NCBI RefSeq assembly: GCF_023856365.1 | Contig: NW_026042482.1 | Span: 124,001-188,000, forward strand | Direction of reading: 5' to 3' | Source: Brienomyrus brachyistius | Taxonomy: Eukaryota; Chordata; Actinopteri; Osteoglossiformes; Mormyridae | Length of the DNA stretch: 64,000 bases | In this document: one piece after another, positions 36,324-47,480 of the stretch | Position numbering within the stretch: the stretch's first letter is position 1 | How the letters are laid out: every line of letters begins with the position of its first letter | Position numbers and translations under genes: made by a program | Notes under the pieces: model-generated | The model's input: the letters and a program-made list of their open reading frames with translations, nothing else | What the model was told of the DNA's origin: nothing | The model's database searches: none

Positions 36324-36395
36324 CTCCCCGTCGGGGAATCGAACCCCGGTCTCCCGCGTGACAGGCGGGGATACTCACCACTATACTAACGAGGA
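36324..36395 (-). tRNA. tRNA-Asp (GTC)
   Basis: The minus strand gives a 72-nt cloverleaf starting TCCTCGTTAGTATAGTGG and ending GACGGGGAG. The acceptor stem is TCCTCGT/(A)CGGGGAG, the anticodon loop CCTGTCACG reads GTC, and the T-arm GGGTTCGATTCCCC is a perfect B box. No intron, no encoded CCA. As far as I recall it matches the vertebrate tRNA-Asp consensus throughout. It lies between the divergent u2af2 and rgs11 starts. No mismatch suggests pseudogene status. Confidence 0.97.
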
Positions 36396-36963
36396 GATGT
36401 ACGCGCACTACTTTTACATCTTCAAGATAAACAGCGGATGACTACTAACATTTGCGAGTAATCAATGACTGAGCTTCATGTCATGACCATGGTGCTCAAG
36501 AGAAGAAAAAATACATAATGTACGTCCACTGATACCAGAACAACCATATAGCTTTATACTAAGACGATGATTAAACGGAAAATTCCTTTACAAAACACTG
36601 CCACAAAATCATAGTTTCGCAATATTACATCGTGCAACGGGACACAGTGTAAGTACGTGAAGTCGGTAATTAAATCAAGAAAAAAAAGTGAGAGGAAAAG
36701 AATACTTTTCTATTATCATATTTTTCTAACTGGCCAAACTGAGTCATATTTTGATTATACACACTAACAGAAAAACAGTGCAAATCTCCGGTAGTCCGTT
36801 TCACTTGCGCTCCGCTATGGGGCAGTAACAAGCAGAGCTTAAGTGTGGAAGGAAAAAAAAAACACAGGACAGCATCAATCCCAACTTCACAAACGCCGGA
36901 GATCGAGATGCTGTAAGCATGACAATTAACATCTTTATCCAAGGGAACAGCTGCAAGACACAG

Positions 36964-39900
36964 ATGCCGCGCCTAACAAAGGTAGGATCGATTCCGAAGT
37001 TCAGGCATTTACAGACGCGGACTCTTCTGGAGTTGATTTTTTTCGGGAGATACGCATCAACTTCAAAAGTATGAACCGCATTATATCTATATCTGTTATG
37101 ACGTTGTAGCTATTGATACTGATGCATCACAAAAATAATTTAAATGTTTTTTCATTCTGACATATGTTCGTTCGGACGAGGATTTTATTATATGAGATAA
37201 GTTTTAAATGAAAACTTTTTTTAATCTATATGATTAATTCTCGAATCTAAGCCAGACTTCACATAAATCATTCATTCATAAATATAATGGAACATACAAC
37301 ATCCAGGTATCCATGAAATTTATGATCAGGCTATACGTTTGTGATAACAACAAAACAACACAACATGTATATTTACAATATATGGGCCTATTGTTTAATA
37401 TTGCCTCCAAATTATAGCCAGACAATAACGCAATAGGCCGACATCAAACTATTTTCATGTAAAACAAAAGTGCTGGCAGTTTGCTTGTGCTTACAGACCC
37501 CGCCTTGAGCCCATCCAGAAAGATCCCAAAAATAACCGACAAGCAAAGGTTGTAACAATCTGAGCATGTTTAGTTTAATGTAATCAGGAGCCGAATTAAT
37601 AACGCGAATAAATGATCAAACCGAAAGTCTGTAGTCGGGAATATCCGATAACGTCTTTGACGTGCAGTTAAGATAGTCAGAGGAAAAACCTTGTAGTTTA
37701 CTTATATATATGCCTAAATATATGAGTGTGTCTCTCCGGTGATTTAATGATGAATATAACGATTACATATCAAATCACACATTAAGCAATTATTATATTA
37801 CTAGGTTGAACGTTTTCACTATGTCTGTCGTCACCTTGATTTCACGATTTTGACTATTCTTCTTATCCCAGATTGAACAAGTCATTGTGGCGATGCAAGA
37901 TCCCGACATGGGGATAAAGATGAAGAATCAAAGACTGTTAATCACAGTGATTCCACATGCGATGACAGGTGCACGATACATATTTTACTTTTTAAAAATA
38001 ATTTTTCGTGCCGCCCGGGTTGTCTTACACCCGGCCGTGCAGTGTCCCGGGGGCCGGGTCCTAATGGTCATTTAAGCCCTTCACAGGAAAGCCCATACAT
38101 CGGCGGTCTTCGGGAATCCTGTGCATTAAGACTGTCATCGATCTCCTTGCGCTCATATTTATTTATGTAATTTATTTATCGAGTTCAGCGTTTTTGATTT
38201 ATGACGGCTTAATGCATTTCTCGACTCTAACTAGATGCCTTCCTCGCTATGCCTTCCCAGGAAATGATATCGTGGAGTGGCTAATTCAGAAGTACTCCAT
38301 CATGGAAGAAGGTAGGGCCGAGAAGTATGTAGGGAAGCGTTACCTGGTGCTCTTATGTGAGGTTAATCGATTGTTTTTTTCCCTTCGTGACGACGATGGC
38401 GCCCCTGCTGGCGAAAGACGTCATCAGGTTTTTTTTTTTTTGTAATAAAATAACAGAAATAAACGAGTCTTTTGAATAATAAATACAAATGAAGTAATAG
38501 AATTTGTCATCCATACAACAGATTAGCCTAGCTGCATTTATGTGTAAGCATATGCAATTCACGTGTCTGACAGAAGCATGTTCTGTTCCATTGATATTGC
38601 TGAGCCTGTGAATTAATAAATGTCAGAATTGAGCTTGTCCATAACATAGACACCCCATTCGCCTGAAGCTTTTGGGATTTTCTTCCCCTGGCGTCAATTT
38701 ATCTGCTGAATTATTTATCTTTCTGCTGAGAGGCTATTAGTACAAATAATCTGTAGGCCAGTCCCGAGTCGCGCCGCTACGCATGCTGAGCTGTACGGTT
38801 TGATAGTCCCGATGCAAACTTCGCTGATAGCCAGAGGCAGTCAGTCATGCCTGGAGAAATATCGCTATCCGTCTCCCTCATTATGCACTTCTGCAAGACG
38901 CTGTTGTCCTGAATTCCCGGGCGATGCAGATGAGGTTTTAAATAGCAAGGGAGCAGATTTCCCTGATTTACAGCCCAGATTGGAAAAGAAGTCGGAATGG
39001 AAAGGAGGGGACTTTTAGGCAGTAGATGGCAGATGCATTAACAGACTTGAATGGGCAAAAAACCTGTTGCCCCGGTAAGCAGTTACCCCTCCCTGTAAAC
39101 ACTAGGCTTCCCCCTAGCAGCGCTGTTGCTGCGCCGGTCTGAAACCCCCGGGAGCGCCTGACTGCCAATGGCCGCGGAGGCAGCCGGAAAGTGGAAAGTC
39201 CCAATTACTCGTAATTAATTATAGTTCCGATGAGGAATGCACCATCCCCGCGGCTTATTCTGTGCACCATGTCAACGTTTTTTCCAGTTACTTGCTATAC
39301 CGTAAAATAAAATATAATATGCCTACTCAGTTTCTAGTTATCGTGTGTTCTACTGTATTCCACTGACAAAAATTTAGAGAATTACTATGCCTAAATCTGG
39401 GCTACGAGTAGTGGATTTGTTTGAGCTTTGAGTAGTTTACGTGGAAATGAGTGACCACTTTGTGTGTTTTCAGAGGCACTTCATGTGGGGAATCTGATCG
39501 TGAAGCACGGCTACATTTACCCCCTAAAGGACCCCAGGACGCTCGTCCTGCGGCCCGACGAGACGCCGTATCGCTTCCAGGTAACCTAAAACCACGGTTT
39601 CTTCAGATGGAGGGCAGCGCGAGAGGGTGGTGGCCATGTGGGGGGGCACGCATATCGAAACTATTCGTTGGAGAGACTGCGGAATTACCGTGTAGGACAG
39701 TATTTCTCAATCTGGTCCGGGCTCCAGAGCTGAGAGGGTGCAAAAACGTAGACTGTCTGGTAGGGAGCTGGGAGGGAGCAAAAACGTGGATCATCTGTGT
39801 GTCGCCGAGGACCGGATTGGGAAACACTGATGTATGAGAACCAATGCCAGTTAAAGTAGCAAAATGCCTTCCACCCGCCTTGTCCCTGACATGTTAAATC

Positions 39901-42900
39901 ACAAAGCACCTTTGTCACGCTGCTTCTGAATAGTTTCAAATGACAGCATCTCCTTTTTGCTAGACTCCGTACTTCTGGAGCTCTCAGCAGTGGCCAGCCT
40001 CCGAGCTAGATTACGGTGATTACCAATTATTAATCATGTGCTCGCCTATTACATCATTACTTCCCTTTACTAGAATAATAGAAAAACACAGTTTCTTGCC
40101 ATGTCTTTCTTTTGCTCTTCTAAAGCGATTTATTTGACTAAGAAGAATATCAGAAAGCAAGGGCAGCTGATAGACTATGAAAAGGTAAGAGAAAATTTTT
40201 ATTTATGTACATTTCAATGCTATTCTTATTCGCTGGTCTGAAGCATTGCTTGATGAGATCATGTGATAGCTGAATGCTCATGGGAGTTTTACTTACACAA
40301 AATATTATGAGGGTAGAAGGAAAAATGATTGGTTCAGAGAGATAACCAATTAGATTGTACATGAGGTGGATCCGAGCAACTAGAGGAGGCAGGAGCAACC
40401 AATCAGATGTCTTGGTCCTGCCTCCTCTGCAATCTGATTGGTTATCTATCCGAACCAATCATTTTCCTTCTGCCCTCAGAACATTTTTGTGTAAGAAAAC
40501 CTCCCACCAATTATGCACATAGTAGGATCGCACATAGACATCCACCAACTTGCCGCCATGTTGCGTCAGGGTCAACGCATTTTAGGTTCTCATCAGTAAG
40601 AGGGTTTGTGAATCCGACACTGCCAGCTGATATCCTGGGAGGGGTTCGGCCTGTGAGTCATAACGTGAACCCATGCAGCAACGCAGCCAGCCGTGCGACC
40701 TGGCAATGTCGCATTTAAACATCGTCTCCGCAGGACAGCTACAACATGTTGCACAAACGGATCAACCACACCTGGGACTTCGTGGTGATGCAGGCGAAGG
40801 AGCAGCTCAGGTAAACCCCACCCCAGCCCGGGAATACTGTCGCATCGAGCTATGAAATCAATTTCATAAATGCACACAAGGGGACAGATGAGAATGGATG
40901 AATAAATCTCGTATTAAGAGGATGATGATGTTACCTAAATTAAAAAGTAACATGGTGTGTGGTCATAATTTCCCTCCTATCTGTTAAATCAGACCTCAGC
41001 CTAAACACTAGAGTCGGAAATCCATTTCTAAGTGAAAAAGGAAACAGAAAAATGAAAACCCTACCTTGCAGTTCAGTGATTACCGCTATATGCTAATTAC
41101 CCAGTATGCTTTCTGACTCTCCATCGACTGCTCTGCTCCTACCAGGGCAGCCAAACAGAGGCGCAAGGCGGACCGCATCGTGCTGGAATGTCAGGAACAG
41201 GCCTACTGGCTCGTCAACAGACCGCCAGTAAGCACCTCCCCCGAAACCCCTGACTCCCTACATCTGCCCCGGCGAAAACCCAGTATGCTGTGATTAGAGT
41301 AAAGCACACACTGGGTAAACCTGAACTCAATGCACCTTGGCAGCTCGAATATCGCCTCAGGCTGGGGGCGATTCTAGGATTTTTTTGAGGTTGTGGGGCA
41401 GAGTGGTGGCTCTGGGCCTAGGGATCTGTGCAAGCAAGTGGAAGGTTGTTGGTTCAAATCCTGTGAATGCCCAGAGTGATTCTACTCCGTTGGGCCTTTC
41501 AGCAAGGGCCTTAACCTGCAATTGCTTTGTCCTGGGTATGACATTAATCTACATGCAGGCCTGTTAGGAGATCCTTCAACTTACAGGGGAAACTTGGCAG
41601 GATTGGCAGGAAGGCATAGGCAGGGTCCCATTCCCCCACAGAGAGCTGGGGGGTTGTGCAGTTCTCTCCCACGACAACGGGTTTGTTCAATGAAGGAAGG
41701 CAAAGGAAACATCTGTAAGGACATATGGAACATTTCCGGTATAATTTTCGATCTCCGTCATCTCCAGAGCATTGAGCTCAGCAAAATTCACGGGGGGGGG
41801 AGTTTTATCTTCGTTAAGTAAGACACACAGAGTGTCTCCATGCATACTTTGTGGGGGAGGAATATATCACTTCAGGCCTGATAACCCACTACTGCTTCAG
41901 TGTGATCATGAAATATTTACTTAGCTGGGAAGAAGCCTATGTTCTGTGGGACGAGAGCTTTCAGAAGACAGACAGGACAGCAGGCTGCGGGAATGAGCAA
42001 CTGCACCCTCGCTGAGTGTAATTTGGAGTTCATGAATAACACAGGAGAGTGGAGAATGAAAGTGTGGGACAGGAGCAGAGTGTGGTGTGTATCTGGCTTA
42101 ATCCCGGCCGTCACTAGGGCCCCTTTCTGCTGGGTGCGCAGCATCTCTCAGGGCTAATAAGCATCAGCGTTTATGTGGGCCATTATCCCCATCCGGGGCG
42201 GCATCAGGAGGTGGGAATGGCAGCCACGCAGCTGCGGATCACATCCTAAATTCAGCTTATTTTGCAGATGTACCTTTTATTGAGACTAGAGCAGTTGGGG
42301 GTTTAGGGACTTCTCTCAGGGGTCCAGTGGTGATGTCACTCTGCTGACTGTGGGATTTAAACCGGCAACCTTCCAGTCATAGGCGGCGACTGCCAACCCG
42401 CTCAGCCACACACCACCCTCATTGATGAAACCCACCGTTTTGACGCCAATTAGACGGAAACACAGTTGAGCCAAAAACCACGCAGCGTAGGGCCCCCCAG
42501 TCAGGTGCTGCTCGTGTTTAAAAGGCAGGGACGCTCTGCACTCTGGTACGGCCAGGTGGACGGGGGAAGCTGGGGGGGGGGGGGGATTAAAACCAGCAAA
42601 TGACAAAATGGCCGCTTCCTGCCTCCTTTCTCTTTGCCCGAGAAACACGAGACGCATCGCTAAGACTGGTGATGCTTGGATCTGGGAGAGAGGAGTGCGA
42701 AGGGACTGGGAGACGGCCTGAAGCTAAAATGCAGACATGCTGTGTTTGCGTCTCCCCCCCCACCACCCCCCCACTTGTTGGGCCTTTTAAACGAGCTGGA
42801 AGAGGATCCCACCTCCGGAATACCGGATCCATTATCTGACCTCTATTCCTGCGGCTCAGGCTTAATGCTGCATGTTAGCGGAGAGATAATGGATGTAATT

Positions 42901-45900
42901 GCAAATAGCAGCGTAATAATTTGCCAAATAGTCTCTCTGCTGTTAAGTCCTGAGCTGATCTGAAGCACTTTAATTGGGATTTAAGGAAACCATGTTAAAT
43001 CAGATTGCATTCAGTATCGACATTTGGTTAGTTTATTCTGTAAAGCAGGGTACCCCAGTCCTGATCATGGATACTGTGTCACCGACTGGCCCTCCAGGAC
43101 CGAATGGTCCTTTTGGAAAGCTGTCACACTGTCCCCTACTGGGCAGTGTCGCCATGGGCTGTACCCAGTGGCATCATGGGAAATGTGACCAGTAGTGCTA
43201 AGGGGTATTAATGCAGCGTTAGACCGGCGTCAGTCTGCTTGAGAGAAACGAGCTCACTCTTCATCTGAAGTTCAGCTAAGGATTTCTCACCCTCTGATTT
43301 TCTGCAGCCGGGAACATTCAGCGTTCAAGAACAAGGCCCTGAGCGAAGGAACCGGCACAACTCCCGAGTCCAGCTGGTCTGAGCTTTTTATTAAGCATAT
43401 ACATTTTTTCCGTAATGCCAGTACCTGCTGTTTATCGCCTCTGTCAGTCACAGGACCGGATCCGGGCAAACAAGAGAGCCGTTCGGGGCCTAGATAAGAT
43501 CAAAGTCATGAAGAAAAAATATGTATATTAATATCTATATATATATGGCAGCTATAGGCAGAATAGGCTGTTGCCTTGGGCCCCCAAATTACCCAAGGAA
43601 GTGAAGTGATAATCAGTGTTTTTGGTGGGAGGGCATCCGAGGGAAGCTCGTGTGTGAGTGTGACAGCACTTCGTTGTGCTCATCTTTCTGTCTCACTTCT
43701 TCCTCACTTCCTGCTCTCGTTTTCCATGCTAACGTAAGTACGTCAGCAGTCCCACAATACATACTCGTAATAGTGCTATATTATTCATGGTTTCTAGACT
43801 GGATGTCTGCTTAGTAAAGCCAGGAGCTGAGTGTGAGCAGAATTCCTACTGTCTGATTCCTTGCATGTGATTCGCTCGTGGGAGTTTTACCCTCACAAAA
43901 ATGTTCTGAGGGCAGAAGGAAAAATGATTGGTTCAGAGAGATAACAAATTAGATTGTAGAGGAGGTGGGTCTAAGGAACTAGAGGAGGCAGGAACAAGAC
44001 ATCTGATTGGTTGACCCCCCCCCCCCTCCTCTAGTTGCCTGTATCCACCACTTCTACAGTCTGATTGGTTATCTCTCTGAACCAATGAACCTTGTGCCCT
44101 CAGAACATTTTTGCGCAAGTAAAACTCCCATAAACATGTGGCTTATATCATGTTTAGAGACGGTTTTGTTTCTTCCTTCTTTACAGAACAGAACGCGGAC
44201 TACTACAAAAGAGAGGTAAGCCTGAAAGAATTTAGAGTGAACCTATTTCAGCTGATGGGATGGTTGCCAAGAACAACCAAAGAGGGTGATTAAGTGGGCT
44301 CTTAAGAATGCTGTCATAAGAAAATTGCTTCGGAAGGATCTACATCTGTGTTGTCGTTTTCTTTTGTTGGCTCTCAGATATTGACAAATTCTGTTTAAAG
44401 GTACAACAGCATGGCTCTTATCAGGGCTTGGATGTGTACCATGCTGTGCCTTTTTTCTGACTCTTATATTCCCCGTGTGATTTTTCATGGCTCCCGACAC
44501 CAGATTGAACACATCAGGAAATCCCTGGGCCGCTCGAGGGTCAAGTCCTCCATCTGCCTGGAAAGGTTGGATAACAGCCTCCCCCACCTACCCCCCCCCA
44601 ACACCTGTGATTCAGCCTCAGTCCCAGCATAGCTGGGGGACCACTGGTTCGACACCAGTCCACATTAGTCCCTAACTGGGGGATATCTCTGGGTATTCTG
44701 TATACTGTGCCTCTGATTGGTGGGGGGGGGGATCTATTTCATGTTAATTCTGACAAAAATTCTGGGGACTGCTCTTTGTGAAAATCTAACCTCGTTATTT
44801 CGTTCTTTCGTCCATCTGCCCATCCATCTTTCACCATAAATCTCAGAGTCACACATATCCTGGATTAATGATGCCTAACTAATATTGAAACCGGTTGACT
44901 ATTAAACTGAATTGAACTGTATTTAACTGCAAATAATTACTTAATATTGATCAGAAGGTCGCCGGTTCAAGCCTGGCTTCAGCACACTTGTGGGTCCTTG
45001 AACAAGGCCCTTAACCCCCAGGTTCCTGGGAGCCTCTACGGGCAGCTGCCCTTTGCTACCAAGCTTTCTCTCACCTATGGAGAGCAAGATGGAGGAGATG
45101 AAAAGAGAATTTCCTTATAGGGTTCAATGACGTATAATCATTTCGTCACCATTTCGAGCTCCAGTTTGCTGGAATATGCCAGCATTGAACCTGAATATTT
45201 GATGACTTGCAAGGATTATAGAAAGTAGGACTAAAACTGGGAATGGCTGGTCTTCTGTGTTCAGCTTCCTTAAGTTCAGCGAGCAGTACCTGATCCATGA
45301 CCCCATGATGCAAGGCTGCCCCCCCAGCAACCCCTGGATAACAGATGACACGGCACTCTGGACGCTGAATGCCGACATGTGAGTGTGCGTTACCGCGCCC
45401 CATCCTGCCTCTTCAGGGCCACACCCCCAGAGGTGACTGTCGTCTCTTCACTTCCACGCCTCCTGGTGCAGGGTGGAGACACCCACCAAGCTGCGGGTGG
45501 AACGATGGGGGTTCGGCTTCACGGAGCTCCTTAGGGACCCTCTGGGACGGTGCAAGTTCAGGGAGTACCTGGAGAAGGAGTTCAGTGGTGAGCAGCATGT
45601 AGACCCCCCCGCCCAAGTAGATCAGCTTCATGGAGGCATCGTCAGCAAGTAAGAATCATATTCATTATTTGATCACTGCGGGCCTATTTGGGCAGTGTGT
45701 GACTCAGCAGATTGGGATTCATTGCAGGAGGTCATCAGCTCAAATCCCAGAGTCAGCTGAGTGACCTCACTATTGGGCCGTCGATCAGTTACTCCAGGGA
45801 CTGACTGACCCTGCCCTCTCAAAAAAAAAAAAAAATAGGATCTAGCATCTGCTAAATTAATAATCATGATCCCTCTATGAAAGGCAATTCTCCTCCATAT

Positions 45901-46969
45901 TGGCATCGTGATGAGCGCCTCCTGCAGGTAGCTGATGCATGCGCTGTTTCATTCACAGTGGAGAACCTCTGTTTCTGGGAGGCCTGTGAGGACATCCGGC
46001 ACGGCGAGAGTGCTACGATCCCGCAGAAGGTGGAAGAGGTCTACAAGTGAGTGCGACCTTGTGGCCCAGTGGGACAGTTTGCATCCCAGTTGAATTTAGA
46101 GCAGGCCCTGATGTGGCACTTGCTTACTCCCAGTGGGACTGCAAAGCTCAGGCTCATCACTTCCTTCCCCCCAGGCAGTTCCTGGCCCCGGGAGCCAGCA
46201 AGTGGGTAAACGTGGACAGCAAGACCATGGAGAAGACCCTGCAGGGCATGAAAAGCCCACATCGTTTTGTCCTGGATGACGCCCAGATGCACATCTATTT
46301 CCTGATGAAGAAGGTAGGAGCATTAACTGTGCACAGCCATGAAAGTGGATGACAGCTTCATTAAAACGGGCTCTCGGCCTCTCCTCTCACCCTCAGGACT
46401 CCTACGCCCGCTATTTAAAGTCCGATCTCTACAAAAACATGCTGGCTAGAGCCATAGAACCACAAGAGACCAAAAAAAGGTAAAACTATTATCTTCTATA
46501 AAAGGGGTCTTTCTGTAATATATTCCATGTATTTTATATAAGGGGATAAGACTCATATTGGTGTGGGATACACACAGGTTCTGTTTCTGGGGTTGTTAAC
46601 GATTAATTCCAGGGATTTTTGGGCTTAGTGTGAACTGCTGGCTTCAGCTTAGCTTCGTCACTAAGACTACACAGAGTTCTGTAATGTTAATTGCTTTTGC
46701 GTCCCCTGTGATGCTCTCCAGTTTCTGTTTGTAATTCCACGGTAGTCAAGGATTTTCCAACATGGCTGACTTAGAAAAGGCAGTGCCACAAGTGTTAGCG
46801 GAACGCTAACATGTTCTCCTTCCCATCATGCCCCAGTGTCTTTCCCTTTGTGAGACGCCAGCGGCACTCCAGCCGTAACCCTGCCCTTTTCGCCCAGGCC
46901 TTAGAGGACAACGGCAAGACCAAGTCCCTGGGGTCACCAGCAAGTCCCACAGCAGCCTGCTCTTCCTAA
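36964..46969 (+). CDS. rgs11: Regulator of G-protein signalling 11 (R7 family), complete
   Basis: GTPase-activating protein for Gi/o alpha subunits that works as a complex with Gbeta5, at membranes of retinal and neural cells. Coding exons: 36964-36981, 37872-37968, 38261-38311, 39474-39580, 39964-40015, 40126-40184, 40734-40810, 41146-41227, 43308-43376, 44192-44215, 44504-44565, 45265-45378, 45472-45587, 45959-46046, 46175-46313, 46397-46479 and 46837-46969; 456 residues, stop TAA. DEP ~10-91, DHEX ~92-160, GGL ~205-265 ([20 protein letters not shown]), RGS box ~283-401 ([27 protein letters not shown]). The short C-tail [12 protein letters not shown] favours RGS11 over RGS9. Exon 1 encodes only MPRLTK. 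The 24-nt exon 10 and the exon 9 donor (GTCTGA) are the least certain. Confidence 0.93.
39699..39828. mobile_element. MITE, second copy of the GTGTTTCCCA family
   Basis: The right end CCGAGGACCGGATTGGGAAACACT is the inverse of the left end AGTATTTCTCAATCTGGTCC. Interior GGGAGCTGGGAGGGAGCAAAAACGTGG words recur. It lies in the rgs11 intron between exons 4 and 5. Confidence 0.65.
40281..40506. mobile_element. Hairpin MITE in rgs11 intron 6
   Basis: TGGGAGTTTTACTTACACAA at the left is inverted as TTGTGTAAGAAAACCTCCCA at the right. Inner inverted words are GATTGGTTCAGAGAGATAACC / GGTTATCTATCCGAACCAATC and GCCTCCTCT / AGAGGAGGC. The whole element can fold back on itself. Same family as 43,879-44,130, and related to the 29-bp satellite unit. 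Confidence 0.8.
41395..41575 (+). repeat. tRNA-derived SINE in rgs11 intron 8
   Basis: The head GTGGTGGCTCTGGGCCTAGG and GGTTGTTGGTTCAAATCC are followed by the conserved body TGATTCTACTCCGTTGGGCC, TCAGCAAGGGCCTTAACC and TGTCCTGGGTATGAC. Typical Pol III SINE. Confidence 0.75.
42285..42415 (-). repeat. SINE fragment in rgs11 intron 8
   Basis: The minus strand reads GTGTGTGGCTGAGCGGGTTGG...GGAAGGTTGCCGGTTTAAATCC, then GTGACATCACCACTGGACCC. This is the same SINE class as at 32.5 kb. A long G tract follows at about 42,571-42,587. Confidence 0.65.
43879..44130. mobile_element. Hairpin MITE in rgs11 intron 9
   Basis: Ends TGGGAGTTTTACCCTCACAA and TTGCGCAAGTAAAACTCCCA are inverted. Inside are GATTGGTTCAGAGAGATAAC and its inverse GTTATCTCTCTGAACCAAT, and AGGAGGC / CCTCCTC. 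It ends 61 bp before the 24-nt exon 10 of rgs11. No obvious target-site duplication on either family member. Confidence 0.8.
44940..45115 (+). repeat. SINE in rgs11 intron 11
   Basis: Contains GAAGGTCGCCGGTTCAAGCC, TGTGGGTCCTTGAACAAGGC and CTTAACCCCCAGGTTCC, matching the copy at 2.7-2.9 kb. Confidence 0.65.
45690..45852 (+). repeat. SINE in rgs11 intron 13
   Basis: Head TGTGTGACTCAGCAGATTGG with TCATCAGCTCAAATCCC, body CACTATTGGGCCGTCGATC, a poly-A run at about 45,822-45,835, and the end ATCTAGCATCTGCTAAAT. Same family as 31,680-31,860. Confidence 0.65.
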
Positions 46970-47480
46970 CACTGCCTCCTGGGGGGGGGGATGCACTCTG
47001 AGCTCACTGCTGCCCCACAGAGGCTGTTTGGGGGCGGTGCTCTGCTGCTCTATTTGACGCAGTCTTCCAGGATTTTTAACTTCGGATGTATTTTTATTAT
47101 AGTGTCATGTTAAATAAGAACAGACTAAATTATGGTTTAGATCAGAAGTGAGAAAAGTCCTGTGTCTCTATATATAGGAAAAGTTTATTTCATTAGTAAC
47201 AGACAAACCATAGTTGAGCCAAATATTGCCTTATTACTAAGTAATAAACATCTGCATACAACTTTCACTGAAACAATGGTTGTAATAGATAAATAGCCAT
47301 TTAAAACTTGGCATTTAGCTCAGTGCTTATAATGTGGATTGTGTCCCATATTCCAGATCAAAACTGTGCAGTTTCGAACCTGCATCATGTCTGCTTCAGA
47401 TTCCAGCAGCTTCTCTCATCCTTTGTTCATTTACTTCTTCAGCATTTCTCAATAAATTAAGCAAGTTTTTAATTCACCTT
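46970..47480 (+). other. rgs11: rgs11 3' UTR with polyadenylation signals
   Basis: Sequence after the TAA stop. AATAAA occurs at 47,243-47,248 and again at 47,451-47,456. Either could end the transcript. The gene converges with clcn7. Confidence 0.5.

Noticed and set aside
43434..43530. Alternative rgs11 exon (lysine/arginine-rich frame after ACAG at about 43,451)
   Set aside because: It would break the frame into exon 10, does not resemble RGS11 between DHEX and GGL, and runs to a stop.
45369..45602. Overlapping open frames on both strands around 45.4-45.6 kb
   Set aside because: They are shadows of rgs11 exons 12 and 13.
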